Part shown: piece by piece, positions 50,275-63,900 of the stretch
How positions within the stretch are numbered: position 1 is the first letter of the stretch
How the letters are laid out: every line of letters starts with the position of its first letter
Assembly (NCBI GenBank): GCA_026261815.1
Contig: JAMPIT010000230.1
Span: 34,804,501 to 34,868,500 of the forward strand
Direction of reading: 5' to 3'
Length of the DNA stretch: 64,000 bases
Source: Monarcha castaneiventris obscurior
Lineage: Eukaryota > Chordata > Aves > Passeriformes > Monarchidae
Program-made: the position numbers and the translations under genes
The notes under the pieces: generated by a model
Told to the model about the DNA's origin: nothing
Database searches by the model: none
Seen by the model: the letters and a program-made list of their open reading frames with translations, nothing else

Positions 50275-53200
50275 TTAATAAATAATTACAAAGATTATTG
50301 CTTACCCAAAAGGACCAATACCTACGCATAGTTTTCATGGCATTTTTTACTCATTAATTTTGACAGTTATAATTGTTAAGGGTAGATATTTTGAGAATGT
50401 GAAAAAATTGAATGTAGGAGACAAGTTCCAGAGAGACAGGCAGGCTGTCTTATGAATCATCATACACACTGTCATGCACCTAACTGGAACCAGTTACTTT
50501 CACCATCAGCCTTAATGAAATTAAATGTGTTTCTCGTTCAAATGCCACCCATCAGCACAGGAAGGATAGATTCTAGCTTACACTGAAAATATATGTGAGC
50601 CCACAACATCTTTAAGGTAAGGATTTTACCCTTTCACTTCAACCAAGCAGGATGTGTGCCTCTATCCTTAGTTTAGGCTGCTTTTAAAGAATAATTTTCT
50701 TGAACAAATGGAGGACAATTTACTCACAATTAATAATTTGCTTATCTTATTTTTAGACTTAATTGGACCAGAGAAAGGGAAACTTTTCTATTTTTAATTT
50801 ACAAATTTCATTGTAAGATCATACTCCAAAACCAGCACAAAACCTGTTTGGATCAAAAGGAGAACATACAAAGACTGTTCACAAAGCGACTGCATTTTCC
50901 TTTCTTAAATCCAGTGTCATTTTGATCGTTGAAGATGCCACATCTTGATATTATTTTCTTTCTTTTCCTTTTGAAAACAAAAATGCTGAAAATCTGTTTA
51001 TTGTAAATGTAAGCACTTTCTGGAGTCTGAAGATCTCTGATCACCTGATAGTCTCTAGAAAAATAATAAAATAAAGATGTCTATTTTAGTTCGTGGACTT
51101 AAAAGAGAAGAAGAAATAAAAGAATGAGAAACATGACGAACTATGAGTCAAACATAAAACTGACTAAAGACAGGTGAGAAAGTAAATTTCATATCACTTA
51201 TGAATGTTAGCTCCTCTTAATTAAGGAAAAGACAATGAAATGTCCTTAGTATCACTGGAAAATTTATGCTCATAGGGAGAATAGTCACCATTTATTCTTT
51301 ATGATGCACATGTTCATTCCTTGCATATAATGACGACCAAATTTCTTAGGCCTACCTAAGAAAATTAAATGCATTTTTAAAATTCTTTTGTTAGAAGCAT
51401 GTTTAGTTCTAAATAGGAACAGTTATGAGCACATTTGAAAAATATCTTTACAGACTGCTTATACTTAATGGAGTCCAACTCACTTATGGACCTGGAACAT
51501 ATCTGTGCATCTACAAGACTTCTTTATTTAATTGTTAGTATCTTACAGGAAATGCAATGAAATACACAAATCCAGCTCAGAGCACACATTAAGATTGCAA
51601 CATGTAGAATTAGTTGTGCTCACCTGAGGTCAAAAGTCAAAGATCAACAGTCAACACTAGTAAATTAAATGATGGCAGAGAAAATTGCATTTTGCTGATC
51701 TGAACAGAAATCTAAGCTACCTTTTGGCTCACTGAGTACACAGGGTAATTTTAACATCCTGACTTGATTCCCTGTTGCAGCCTCCATATGTTCTCTCATA
51801 CTCTGAGCCACCTCCACTCCATGCTTTCCTCTTCAGTTGAAAAACATGCTGAAATAGAGAAATCTCAGTAAATAAGAGTCGATCATGTGAAGTAAACAGT
51901 ATTTTTTGGACTGAATTAAGATTGTGTTGGACTAGAATTTTCTATATTTTGGGCTACTTCTATCTCTCCTTCTCATTTACTCAGTCATCTTCTTTACGAC
52001 TTTTATTTCCCATTGTGGAAGGAAAAAATGAATTCTTATGCTGGTTATGCATGACTCATGAGCGTGTTCTACTTACTGGGGGATGTCTTCTTTCAGTTCC
52101 CCCATTCTGAAAAGCAGAATGAGAAATCCTTAGAGTTGACAGTCTTTGTGTAGGAGAAAAGATCCATCCGTCTCTACTAATATAATATTCCCAGAGTCAT
52201 CAATACAATCAGCAGGTCACTACTGTATTGAAATGCCAAACCATGGGGTTTGGAAGTTAGGGACGATGCAGCCATCAGTTATGACTGTCATACAGATCTT
52301 CATCCATGGCCTGCATTAAAATTTAGTTGGTTTAGGGCCAAGCCTACTTTTCAAAAGGTCAAGGCTTTCTCCTAGTGAAATTAGCACCTGTACTCATATG
52401 TCACGCATGATTGTGAGCACAAATATTAACTGCAACATTCACTCACGTGACTTGTCTGCACAGAACTATGGCAGACTCTACCAGCACGCATTTATTTCTG
52501 AGTGGAGATCAGTGCTACAGAGGAATTTAGGTCACGCATCCTCATATAACCCCATAGATTTTTAGGCATCAGCCATTTTATTTTGCAGTATATCCTAATC
52601 AGGTTTTCTGGATAAACTGCATGAGAATTATGTATCACAATTTTACGATGCAGAAATACTGAAGATTTATAGTTTATGAGCTTACTTTTATCTTGTTTCT
52701 CTTTATATAAAAGAGCATAGCTGCAACAATTTTCTGTGCACTTTAATTTTGCAGGCCCTTAAAATAAAATTTGAGGATAACGCTATTGTTTATGTGTTTA
52801 TAAGTTTTTCCTGGAAGATAGAGAAATGCTTGAGATTTCTATTGAAAGCAGAAAATAAACATCATGAGAATTTCAGAAAATATATCCTTTCTAATGGAAA
52901 ATTCATTCAGCTTTAGATGATTATTTTTTATTTAACAGTTACTTTGGGACCATTTACATAATAATGTCTTTCATTAAACTAGAAAAATCTCAACATGTTT
53001 TCTTACTGAAAACCTAAATGTAAGCATGCAACAAATAAAACAATATTCTTGTTCATTCATTTATTTCTTGTTTATATACACAGTCATAAATTACCACCTG
53101 CTGGGAATACATTTGAAAATGTAAATTTTGGAGGTGTGATTAGGGGCAAAAATATCACAGGAAATAGAGATCTGAAAAATTAGTAATGAAAGATCCATGA

Positions 53201-56200
53201 TACAAATTGGGATAGCTGCACTGAAATCCAAGCAGGTATGTAAGTCAGAGGAACATGTTCGTATATAACAAAATAATAGAGCATCTTCTTTTGAGGAAAA
53301 ACAAGCACAGCTTCATTAACACACAAAGATAAGTTCTTCAAGGATTTTTTCTTGTTGATTGAATACAGTTAATGACTATGGAATATGAGTTCTAGACCAT
53401 ACTTTTATTTGCAGTTATGTTCGGGATGTCCTTGAAACAACTAATCAGAAAAATATGAGGGATCACTTCTACTGTGAGACACGTCTTCTAATGTAAGAAT
53501 AGTTCTACCACTGGAATTCCAAGAAAATGTCAAATGTTGGTTTATGAGGTCTACCATTTCTAATCTTGGAGCTACAAAACCCCTGCTAAATTTCAGTAAG
53601 ACAGCAAAGTACTCCTTGTAATCAATCTCACAGTGGGAGGAGGAGGAAGTAACAATCAGCTTATTATACAATTCTTGCTCATTTAACTTAATTCCTTAAG
53701 ATAATTACATTATGAAGGTCATACATACAATATTTGACTATTTCAGAGCCACATATCTCGTATGAAGGCCCCAGATGTTCACATAAGAACATGCTTCATG
53801 TCTTAAAAAAAAATTTCACCTGTCTGACAAGTACAGTACAATTATGTTCATTGATTCATACAAACTCTACAGGAAAAGATTTCTAGGAACAAGACATGCT
53901 ATTACTGCTTGTGCTTTATTGGAGTATGAGCCTCTCTTTAATAATGAGAGATTTACCCCACCTGTATCTGCAGACCTGATTGTCACCAAAAGTGGAATAG
54001 AACAGCAAATTTCTTAGTTTTCCCTTCAAGATAAGAAAGCTAACCAAACAGCCTTTCTCTCTCAACCAACAATTTGCCTCTTTCTTTAAAAACATCTAAA
54101 ACGTATTTAAGTGTCTCTGTGTACCGTGACAGTGAAATATGAAATTAACATTTAGTATAAAAGTATTTAATAATGAATTTGTAATTAAATCAGATTTTGT
54201 ATGTCAGCAATCAAATGATTTGCTAAAGAACAGCTCTTTGAATTGATGCTTAATGCTCATCTAAGGACAAAATAAGTTTTGCAATATAATTAAATGAGCA
54301 GAAATGCATAATCAAAATATTATTAATATGTTAACCTTGTAAAAATATTTCAGTATTGCAGGCACCTAACAAGATAGCTATGGCAAGTTAATTAGATTCC
54401 AAGTAAGTTTCTAACCATGCTAATCCATATTTTATAAGACTATTAATTAAAAACCAACATGCTATATCTTCACTGCACTGTCTTGCTATATTTTATACCA
54501 CCTCTGAATTGCAATTAAACAAAGCAACTATAAAGGACTAGAAAAGTGCCAGTAACCATTTCTTGCTAATATAGTAAAAATTGTTCTGAAAATAGTTTAT
54601 CTTGTATATACTTACTACATTTCATGAAGGTCTCTCTTTAGGTGTCAGTGTAACATACGAATTTTCTATGCAAACTTAAATATGGAGTTGACAATGCAAA
54701 TACATATATTAGGGCACTCTTATTGTTCTCTTTTCATTCACAAGAGAGAATTAAATTATCAAAGGCAAGAGCTATAGAAAATAATGAAATAATGAACTGA
54801 TGGGTATTTTTCCATTAGGTCCATGGCACAAGTCACCAAATAAAACATTCTTTTAATCTATCAATTAATCTATCTTTTTAATCAATGATTAAATCAGTTC
54901 TGATGCTGGGCTTAGCTCAGCAGCAGTAAATGTTGTGCAGGAATTTCCATTCATCATTGTAAGCACAGAAACGCCTTGCTTGTGGCTAGATGCTATACTT
55001 ATTATTATTTTATCACATTCTTAGGTGGTAAAGATTCAAGAAAGTAAGGAACTCATCCCTAAAATAAAGAGCATAAATTTTCTTTAGGAAAACTAAAGTA
55101 GCTCAGCTACATCCTTCAAGATGTCCATTTTGCTCCATGAAACTAAAAATCCTTTGATCTAAGTCAAGGAGGATCGTCGTTCTGGAGAACAGCATGAACC
55201 TGGAGAAAAGAATAGGGCTGAGTGTCTTCTTTATCAAAATGATCAAAGGCTCCATGTAATTCTTCTGCTTATTACTCTGAACTCCCAAGAACCTGGCCTA
55301 CATGGATGCTCATTTATTTTCTAGGTCAGCATTCAGGTTGTGTAAATCGAACAGACCAGTGTTTCTCTTGCTCTCCTGGGTTCTGTCATTACCATCCCAC
55401 TTCCTTAGAAGATGACAAACCCTTTTACAATTGTTTTTACCTGAGACTTCCTCAACAGAGTTTCCTTCTTGACAAGACTTTCTGCAAATTCCAAGGTGAG
55501 ATAGTGCAGCCTGTTTTTCAAATTTTGACATTGCTTTGATTTGTCTTGCAAACCACAGTCCACATAGCTCCTTGATGATTTGTGAACTCTGATTTAGCAT
55601 GCCTTGCTTGATTCCTTGTAGGATTTTTGTCCCCTGCTATGACCTCAATGTCAGGATGCTATTTACCTTCTATAAGCTTCAGACTGAAATAATAAGTTAT
55701 TGAACTGCTCTATTTTTCCCCTCAGGGTCCCATTTTGCACCTGCTCAGCAATCAGTCTGAGGCACAGAAACTGATTTGTTTCATTTTGAGTTTGAGATCT
55801 GGCCCAGATTTTGCTCAGTTTAGCACCAGAAGAAGGTCCTATTATTTCATGCCTCTCCTTAGTTTCGTTTCCACGAAGAAGCAGAAGGACAAAAACAAAA
55901 CACACCAACGTCACCAATCCAGCCCAGCTGAGGAGTTCAGAGCACTTCATATACCTTAATACATTCCCCTTCTGACTCTTCCAGATGAATGGACTGCTAA
56001 ATCAAAATCAACAATAGCTATCAAGTTCTCTTCCTTTCTTTGTTTCAGTGTTTTCCTTTTCTTTTAGCTTGCACATCAGTGGGGTTTTTGTTGAGAACCA
56101 AAGGCAGCTACTGACACCATCCTTTCTTGATAAATTTCTCATAAATGTAATTTTTTCATGACTTCTGGACTTGCTATCTGTCAGGCTTTTCAGTCCCTCC

Positions 56201-59200
56201 CTTTGTTCTCTTGTTCCAGATGAAAAGATACCATTAAATGAAGCTATTTCCTCAGCAATGCTGTCCTTATCACTCAATAAAGAGGCCAGTATCAAGTTCC
56301 ACACATCCCTAAAGTTCATTAGGTATTCTAGATACCTGACAGTATTACGGGCCGTTATGCAGACAGCAATGCAGGGAAGAGCCTGGGCACAGGAAAGTGA
56401 GGGTTCCCCTTTCCTGATGCAGAAGAATCTTACTTCTCTTTACCCCACTGCTGCTGCATTGCGTGTAGGACTTTGATTCATTCAGTTAATTGTTTATCTT
56501 ACTCAAAAAAGAATCTATATTCCAAGCATTAAATATTTACTTTTTTCATTTGCTTATTAGAAAGTAATGCAGTTATAAAGTAGTAATACAGTTATAATGC
56601 AATATAGTCATGAAGTAAAACCTGAGTGTCTTTGAGTCCTTTAATCCAAGTTCTATATTTTTATGCACAGTACAGGCAAGCTTGTACAACATGGGCAATT
56701 TTGAAGTGTCCCAGTGTTTACTCTATCAGCCCTTTGCAAAATTATTCAGTGGTAAATCCAATGTAAGGTTGTAAGTAGCATGGGCAATTATTTTATTCAC
56801 TTGTGTTTCTCTACACAAAAAAGGTACCCCAAAAGTTTGTTCGGAAAAATTACAGTGAATCATGCCTTGGTCATTCACTTTATTTCTTGCAGACAGACCA
56901 TCCAGAAGCATTAAAAGCTCAGCAAGATACTATATGTAGCAAAAAAAGTTCAAAGGAGAACATTTTACCAACAACTAGAAACACACCTTCTCTTTTTCCC
57001 CTTAAGGTGCCTCAGATCATTTATGGCTATTGAAAGGTCATCAGGTCTGAAGAGAGAGAAAATTGAAGAGTCAAAAAACTTCTACTGAGAGTATCATGCT
57101 CACAGAACTGTGTGACAAGAGTCCAGATCAAACACCTCTTTGAAATGCTAAAGTACCAGTAATAAAAGCCCCCTTTTATACAGGTTCATATCCAAGGGAT
57201 TATTGCCTTTCTTGATAGGCAAAAATGAGCTCTCTGGTGCCACTCTGCATCAATACCTTTTTTGTTCTCCCAGGTGCCGTTTGAGAGGTACAAGACAATA
57301 AGTTGCATCCTCCTGAGCCTCTACATCTTCTTTGGGCACCATGTGGTTTTTGAAATCTGTTGATAGAGTGTATCACAGCGAGTAGCAATGTTCAGAGCTG
57401 TAAAAAACAAATCCTACCTCTTGAAAATGCCTGGATGGGGAAAAAATATTCTGTTTTTCTACTATCTTCTAATAGCAAGTGATTGTTCATTGCTGAAGCT
57501 AGGCTGTGAGCTTTTGTTATTAATCATAGGGATTTTCTCAAACAAAAGCCCCTGGGGAATCCATCGTCTTCATCAGCCTTTGTTCCCTCCAGTCCACCAT
57601 CTCTCTGCTGGGGTTGTTTCCACTCTAACAAAGCTTGAGCCAAAACATTGCCACCCAGCTCCAGCTGTAAGGGGAACAATAGGATGAGCCACTTATTTGC
57701 TTGTTTTCTCACCTCTGCAACCCTCAAAGCACAGATGGCATTCACCCTTGTATATTACTTCTCTTTAAAAAAAATACATTTCCTTTTACAGTAATATATA
57801 GAAACACAGAGTAGCAGATAGATGTCCAGCAAGAACAATTAGCTGTTGAAAAGACCAGTCAGTATCACTCACTTACCTCCAACTTACTTTTGCCAACAGA
57901 AATTAGCTGGCCTGAGGTTACAAAGTTCTACTCATAAAATTTGAAGTTTCCTCTAAAACTGAGAGGTTTTGTTTGTTTCTTTGGAACTTGCTTTTAAATC
58001 ATGAAGATTGTTGGTTACTGTGGTATGAATTCTTGAACAAAAATATTTTATGTTGTGCATTAGCACAGGGACTTTCCTCCCAAGCCAGGAAAGCAAGCAT
58101 ATGGAAGGTTATTGGTAAAATATGCAGTGAAATACAGTGTTCTGAAAACCAAAGTGCAAGAGAGTTTTCAAGTATTAAATACATCAAATTCTAAAGGTCT
58201 CATTACTCTTCTAATACATTTTTTTGAGGAATTCCAAGTGCTGATGTCCCAATGTTCATGTATTCTGAGGGCTGCATTTGGTTTTGCTCAGGCTGGAACT
58301 TTGTGTCAGGTCATTGTTTTGGCCTCAAAGGTATTACTGTGATAACTTACAGACAGCATTTCTGTGGATGAAATTGAGGAGAAATAGAAGTGAAATGGAA
58401 AACTTTGCAGGAGCCCAGCCTAACCCTTTGGCATATTGAACACCAAACAAGTATAGAAAAAGGCTGGATTTTAGCAGTTCTCCTTTTTGGGAGGTTGGGG
58501 GTTTTTAGTACCAGTTTGGGGAAAAAATACCTGCAATTTTATGTCTGAAACACTGAAAAAAATGAATGTCAACAACAAAACTGAGAATAGTTTGACCTAA
58601 TTTATAACTTTTAAATATTGGTTTCACTGAAGTTACTTTATTAGTATGCAACCCAGGTTCTCTTATCATTTTTACCCTGATGCTTCTGCTTTCATAAATC
58701 ATATATCAAGTTGATAAAGAGAAATTCAGCACAGCCCTAGGAAAATTCAACAGGTTGTCAGCTATTTCTTATTCAATAATTTATGAGAACAAGATGTCTC
58801 CATTACATAAATAATTCCTTTGCATTTCATTCAATTATGCTGTTATTTTGATGTTTATTATTGAGAGAAAATGTGGCTTTTGAAGGGCAAAGTGGATGTG
58901 CTGGGTTGAAATATTTCCTGAACTCCAGAGATTAGTGATTTGTTATTAATAACCATCTGTAACACAGAATGTCCACATATAGAAAAATATATTCCTTGTA
59001 GAACAAGCAAGATATGGTGTGAACCCAAAAGCAAAACAGAATAAGTCAGAAATTTTTCAATGTACTCCCTCCCTGTAAAAATAGGATTTATTGAAACCCA
59101 AACTTGCCATTTATATTACGCATTGCAATTAGTGGCAGCGGGGCAACTCTGAATTTAATATATGACTAAAAATATCCAATTAATAAAAAAGAGTCTCTTC

Positions 59201-60618
59201 CTCATCAGCTACATATGTAATTGGAGGACACTGGGACCTCTGAAGTTGATGAAACCTTCACCCATTTTTAATATTTTCCCTACTTATTTCCTCTTGAAAG
59301 CAACAGCTCATGCTTTGTGCAGTCCATCCCACTAAAAACTTTGTAAACCTACTGAAATCTTTCTTTTGTGATTTTGTACTGATGACAAAACATGCAGACA
59401 TCAAGAGTTGTATGATATATGCAACTGAAAATCTCATATAAGGTCATTGAAACAGGTCAAAATTTGTTACATGTAACGTTTTTTTAGGTAATTTATTTGG
59501 ACTGACAACCTGAATGCAGTTAAGGACACGCATGGCTTTATGCAGCCTGCAGTGGGAACTTCGCTGGTGATTCCGAAGCTTTCAGAGAAGGGCATAGAGT
59601 GACTTTGGCCATGCACTAAATGGGTGAGTTGGTAAAAGTTAAAAAATCCTTTACAGGATAATGGTCATTTTGTCCGTAACCTGACATACAATCACTGAAT
59701 CCCTTTGCCTTGTATTGTTCTAATGGTGATTAATCTGTACTCAGTGCTGTTTGTACTGTATCAGTCCCTTAAACTTCTGTTGAGTTAGCATGCAAACACA
59801 GGAAAAACGCATTAAAAAGCTACTGGGATTGGTTTCCTTTGAGCTCCTTACCAGCTGAAAAACAATTTTCGCCACTCTTCATTTGGATTTTCAATATCAG
59901 CTACTTCAAGTTTGTCTTATCTGTGCTTGTGGGGTCTACCTGCTGTCACTTTCCAGGTACTGATTCCCATCTTATATTCCTTTTGTTAAGGCTTCTGTAA
60001 AAGCAGAGGTCTTCATATGCTCCCTTTACTTCTGTGTTCTGTTACTCAGTGGATCATGCAGCAATGACTTTGGCATTTTGGTGCTCTAGGTGTATGACTG
60101 TCACACCATGGTGTTGCTACAGTGAGTTTTCCTGAATAACTGTAATCTCTAAGTTATGGTATTATACAGTATGCAATAGGAAATACAAAAAACTACAGGT
60201 GCCACTTTTCTGGGATGCATATATATTATTGATAGCAAATGTATTGTATGTACCTCAACAGAAGGATGTTTTTAAAGTGTTTGATCCAGTCTGAAGTTTG
60301 ATTCTGATTTGCTTCTAAATCCAAAAGAAGTGCAAGCTCTGTTAATGCCATCTGTCAACTACTGGATAAATAAGCATCTTTCAAAAGTTTACTGCCAGTA
60401 GACAAAATGAGTTGATATCTTGCATTAGTATGCTGCCAAATTTACTTCTTGATTCCTCTTGCAGTTTAGTGTATGCAGCTTTGATTTGCTCTTCTGTCAT
60501 CATGGTTTCATGTCTTTGTTCCCCAAATTCGCTGCCTTAGTCAATGGCAGGTTTCCCCTTGTATGATCTTTTAAAAGTATTCCTCAGCACATAGCAGATC
60601 ATACCTAATGTTTTTTTG
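50275..60618. other. Unique AT-rich DNA, no recognised gene
   Basis: Ten kilobases with no recognised dispersed repeat. The interval 55090-56480 is less AT-rich than its surroundings and is covered by frames on both strands; an exon-like interval lies at 55325-55495. A 16-bp near-duplicate pair sits at 56563-56597 and a homeobox-like 7-bp palindrome at 54877-54893. No RNA gene is seen. Confidence 0.6.
55325..55495 (+). other. Exon-like interval, Cys-rich open frame with splice-like ends
   Basis: The interval is preceded by a short T-rich tract ending in TTTTCTAG and followed by CCAAG|GTGAG, both good matches to vertebrate splice sites. It is 171 nt long, so a multiple of three. The only open frame through it uses phase 1 at both ends, as is usual for extracellular modules. 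The predicted 56 complete residues include six cysteines (two close together as CFSC, then SPGFC) and an NRT glycosylation sequon. I cannot assign it to any domain family. No partner exon is recognisable in the window and the opposite strand is also open here, so coincidence is quite possible. Confidence 0.2.
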
Positions 60619-60620
60619 TT

Positions 60621-60975
60621 GCAGCCTGGCCTTGAACACTGCCAGGGTTGGGGCATCCACAGCCTCCCTGGGTAACCTGTCCCAGCGGCTCACCACCCTC
60701 ACAGTAAATAATTTTTTCCTAATATCCAGCCTAAATTTGTCCTCTTTCAATTTTTACCCATTACTCCTTGTCCTATCACTACAGTTTCTGATGAAGAGTC
60801 CCTCTCCAGCTTTCAGGTAGGCCTCCTTCAGATACCAGACAGTTGCTGTGAGGTGTCCACTCAACCTTCTCCAGGATGAGCAGCCCCACCTTTATCAGCC
60901 TGTCTTTGGGGCAGGGAGCCGCTTCAGTCCTCATCAATTTTGTGGCCCTCCTCTGGAATGCTCCAACAGTTCCAC
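60621..60975 (-). mobile_element. CR1 LINE fragment, truncated at both ends
   Basis: The plus strand shows the antisense of the CR1 3' half. It reads GCCTGGCCTTGAACACTGCC, GGGGCATCCACAGCCTCCCT, CACCACCCTCACAGTAAAT, CTTGTCCTATCACTACA, AGTCCCTCTCCAGCTTTC and GTGGCCCTCCTCTGGAA. On the minus strand a broken frame (60779-61033) retains the FQRRATKLM-type part of the ORF2 C-terminus. The last 120 or so bases expected at the CR1 3' end, including the terminal octamers, are missing. The element also stops after the CTCCAACAG block. Divergence is moderate, greater than in the 4969 copy. It belongs to the GGAAGGGACC-type avian CR1 group by its LEHFQGWG-like coding pattern. Confidence 0.93.
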
Positions 60976-60979
60976 CATG

Positions 60980-63900
60980 CTGACTGATTCTACACCATAG
61001 AGTTCTGCATTTGGTCACTTGGATGAATGTCATTTATGATTGATTTAGATTAGGGACTGGATTGGAATTATAGATTAGGTGAAAATAGCCAGATGCCAGT
61101 TCTTCTGACATCAGTTAAGGGCTTCCCCCACGTACTGAGGACAGTATTAGGAATCCAGGGCTGTTTGCCCTGCAGCTGCTAACTGCAAATAGGCCATCAG
61201 CTGTACTTCATTTGTGCCTCAGATCGTATAACACTTAGATAGTTTACAGCTGATGGAGTTGTGCAGCCAATGGTGAGATCTTGTGTTTGCTCAGGCTGCC
61301 AGACACCACTCATGCTGATGTGAGAGGTAACTGCCAAATCTCAATTGTTGCATTTACTGATGTAGATAGTAATGAACTATAATTACCATTCAGCTTTCCA
61401 TATGTTGCTAAAGAATTTGTGTAATTAACTCCATATTTAAATATGATTCATCTATGCAAAATTAAATGTGTCTACTGGATCCAGGAGCCTTAGGATTCTT
61501 CAGGATTTCAATTGCTTTGCTAATTTGTTCAAGGTAGGGGGTTATGTTAATTTCGCAATGCTTTGGATGACCTATTTCTTTATGATTTTTTTATTCAGCT
61601 TTCTATCTATCATCTGAGAGTGTGCTTAGAAGATACATAAAACCAAACACAATTTTAAAAAATTAAGCCAAAAATTGTTAAATTTACTCCAGGTTTGATA
61701 CTTAAAGATTTTAAAAGTCTTAAAGTTTGATATAAGTAATTTGGGTAGCTGTTCCACAATACAGATTCTTTTAAGATACAACCCCTCCCAAAAAAAACCC
61801 AAACAAACAAAAACAAAAAAACCCCAAACAAACTAAAAAAAACCCTCCAACATTTTGTAATGTTTATTTGTAACAAAATATTTCAATTGTCCCAGCTTGA
61901 AATTTCAGGCTTTGACTTCCTGAAATATTTTTATGTCCTGGAAATTCTTACTGAATGGACAATTAACTACTGATTTGACTAACAATGTCTCCATTCAGTC
62001 ACTGAATTATCCTTCTCAAGCCCAATGAGGGTGAAAGAACCATGAGGTATTCAAAAAGAGAAAATTTTTTTTCTAAAAACTGCTTAGTAAACTCTGATAA
62101 AACATTACCTCATGGTCTTTTACCACGTGGTTACCACATGTTCCATCTTTCCCAGATCATAATATTTCCATTTTTCCTGATTCTGTTGTTCTGAGTTGAC
62201 AGAGGCACAACTGTTGAGTTTTACCTTGATTTTGTTCCCCTCCCACTCATACCCATACATCATATTGTGGGTTCAAGTAAAACATGTTGCTTAACAGTGA
62301 CGTTTTTGATTTGTCTCTGTGATCATACGCCCCAGGAGGAATCAGAGTTTAGCCTTGTATATCCTATGTTACATGTAATCTATTGACAACAAAAAATTAC
62401 CAAAAGGACATCACTGTCACAGCTTAAAATAATGAATTTCTTTAGTGAGACTAGTGCACAGTTTGACCTTCATAATTGCATGCACAGTTGCAGAAAATGG
62501 ATTGCATTAATTTGGAGAGCTTTATAAATAATTGCAGCAGTATTTTGTGGACTGGATATGCTGTAGGACAGATGAAGATTACAGGACAGGTGAAGCAAAG
62601 CCACTTACAAGATCCACACGTGCTGCTTTAGTGACAGGCTGAGACATATCAAATCCTTGAAAAACATAAGTGTGAAGGGTAAATTAATAGTTCCACCAGG
62701 AACTATTAAACCTTTTTTATCAGAAATGATGACTTAGGAGTACTAGTAAACAACTCATTTTTTACCAAAAAAGTAACAGATCAAAGGTAAACACATGAAC
62801 AATTCTAGCTGTTATGCAAATGATTCTTCACAGCTTTTGTAAAGTAAGAATAACAACTTCACCATAACAAAGATGCGAAATCCTAAAATTTCCAAATACC
62901 TTAGGGATTAAGATAAATAAGCAAAGCAGAACAGCACTCCACAAATCCAGTCTGAATTACAGAAAACTGAGCAGAGTTTATAATTTTTTCAAGCATTCCC
63001 AAAGGTAGTGTCAATCAAGTTATATTGAAAAGGCAGCCCCAGTAAATGTGTGAGGCATTATGTGAGTAGATTAGCAGGAATTCTGAGAAACATGGAAATA
63101 CTGTCAATGGTACACTGACAAGCACTGTAACTAAATGGGGATCAGATTGAATCACTGTAGTGTGGAGTAAATTAAATTGGGGAACTTGAAGGAGACCTAC
63201 CCATGTGTATATAAAGTACATTTAACAGAAGGATCTCTTACTGAACTGTTATCTAGACACTTAGCGAGGCATTGCCGTAAACAAGAGGGCAGCAGATGAC
63301 TGAGTTTATTTAAATTAAAAGTCAGAAAGAGTGAAATTCAAATGGCTGAAGCAAGGACCAACAATGTACCTCTATTAGCAGAAGCTGCTAGTAGAAATTT
63401 TTTATGGAAAGTCCTTTTCCTTTTTGCATCTCATTCTGTGAGATGGCTGACTTTTAAGGATTAATTCTGTTACTCCCACACAGTATTGCAAATATTTTTG
63501 ATTAATATGATAACATTGCCTAAAGGTGTTTGGTCAGACTCTGAGGAAAGTGATGTCAGGTACATCTACCCTGAAATACAGGCACTTCTGTCACCAGAAA
63601 ACAATGAATGTGTTATCCTAGTTGGGATGGGTGACCATCTCTCTCTGCCCACTGAAGCTTTTGCCATCTCAGACGCTCATCATGATACACATAATGACAT
63701 TTATATTCCTACTGTCTGAGATTTGCATGTGGGTCCATAACCTGTTTCTGCCAGAAGAGCCAACCTAAAATGCACGTGAGTCACATCTTGCAACATCTCT
63801 GCTGTTTGTAAGCTGTATTTGCTATCCTTGATAGGCATTTCATCTTTTTCTGGGGCTGAGTAGCGCTTGAGACATCAAATTGCTTTGACTTTCTTCTTAT

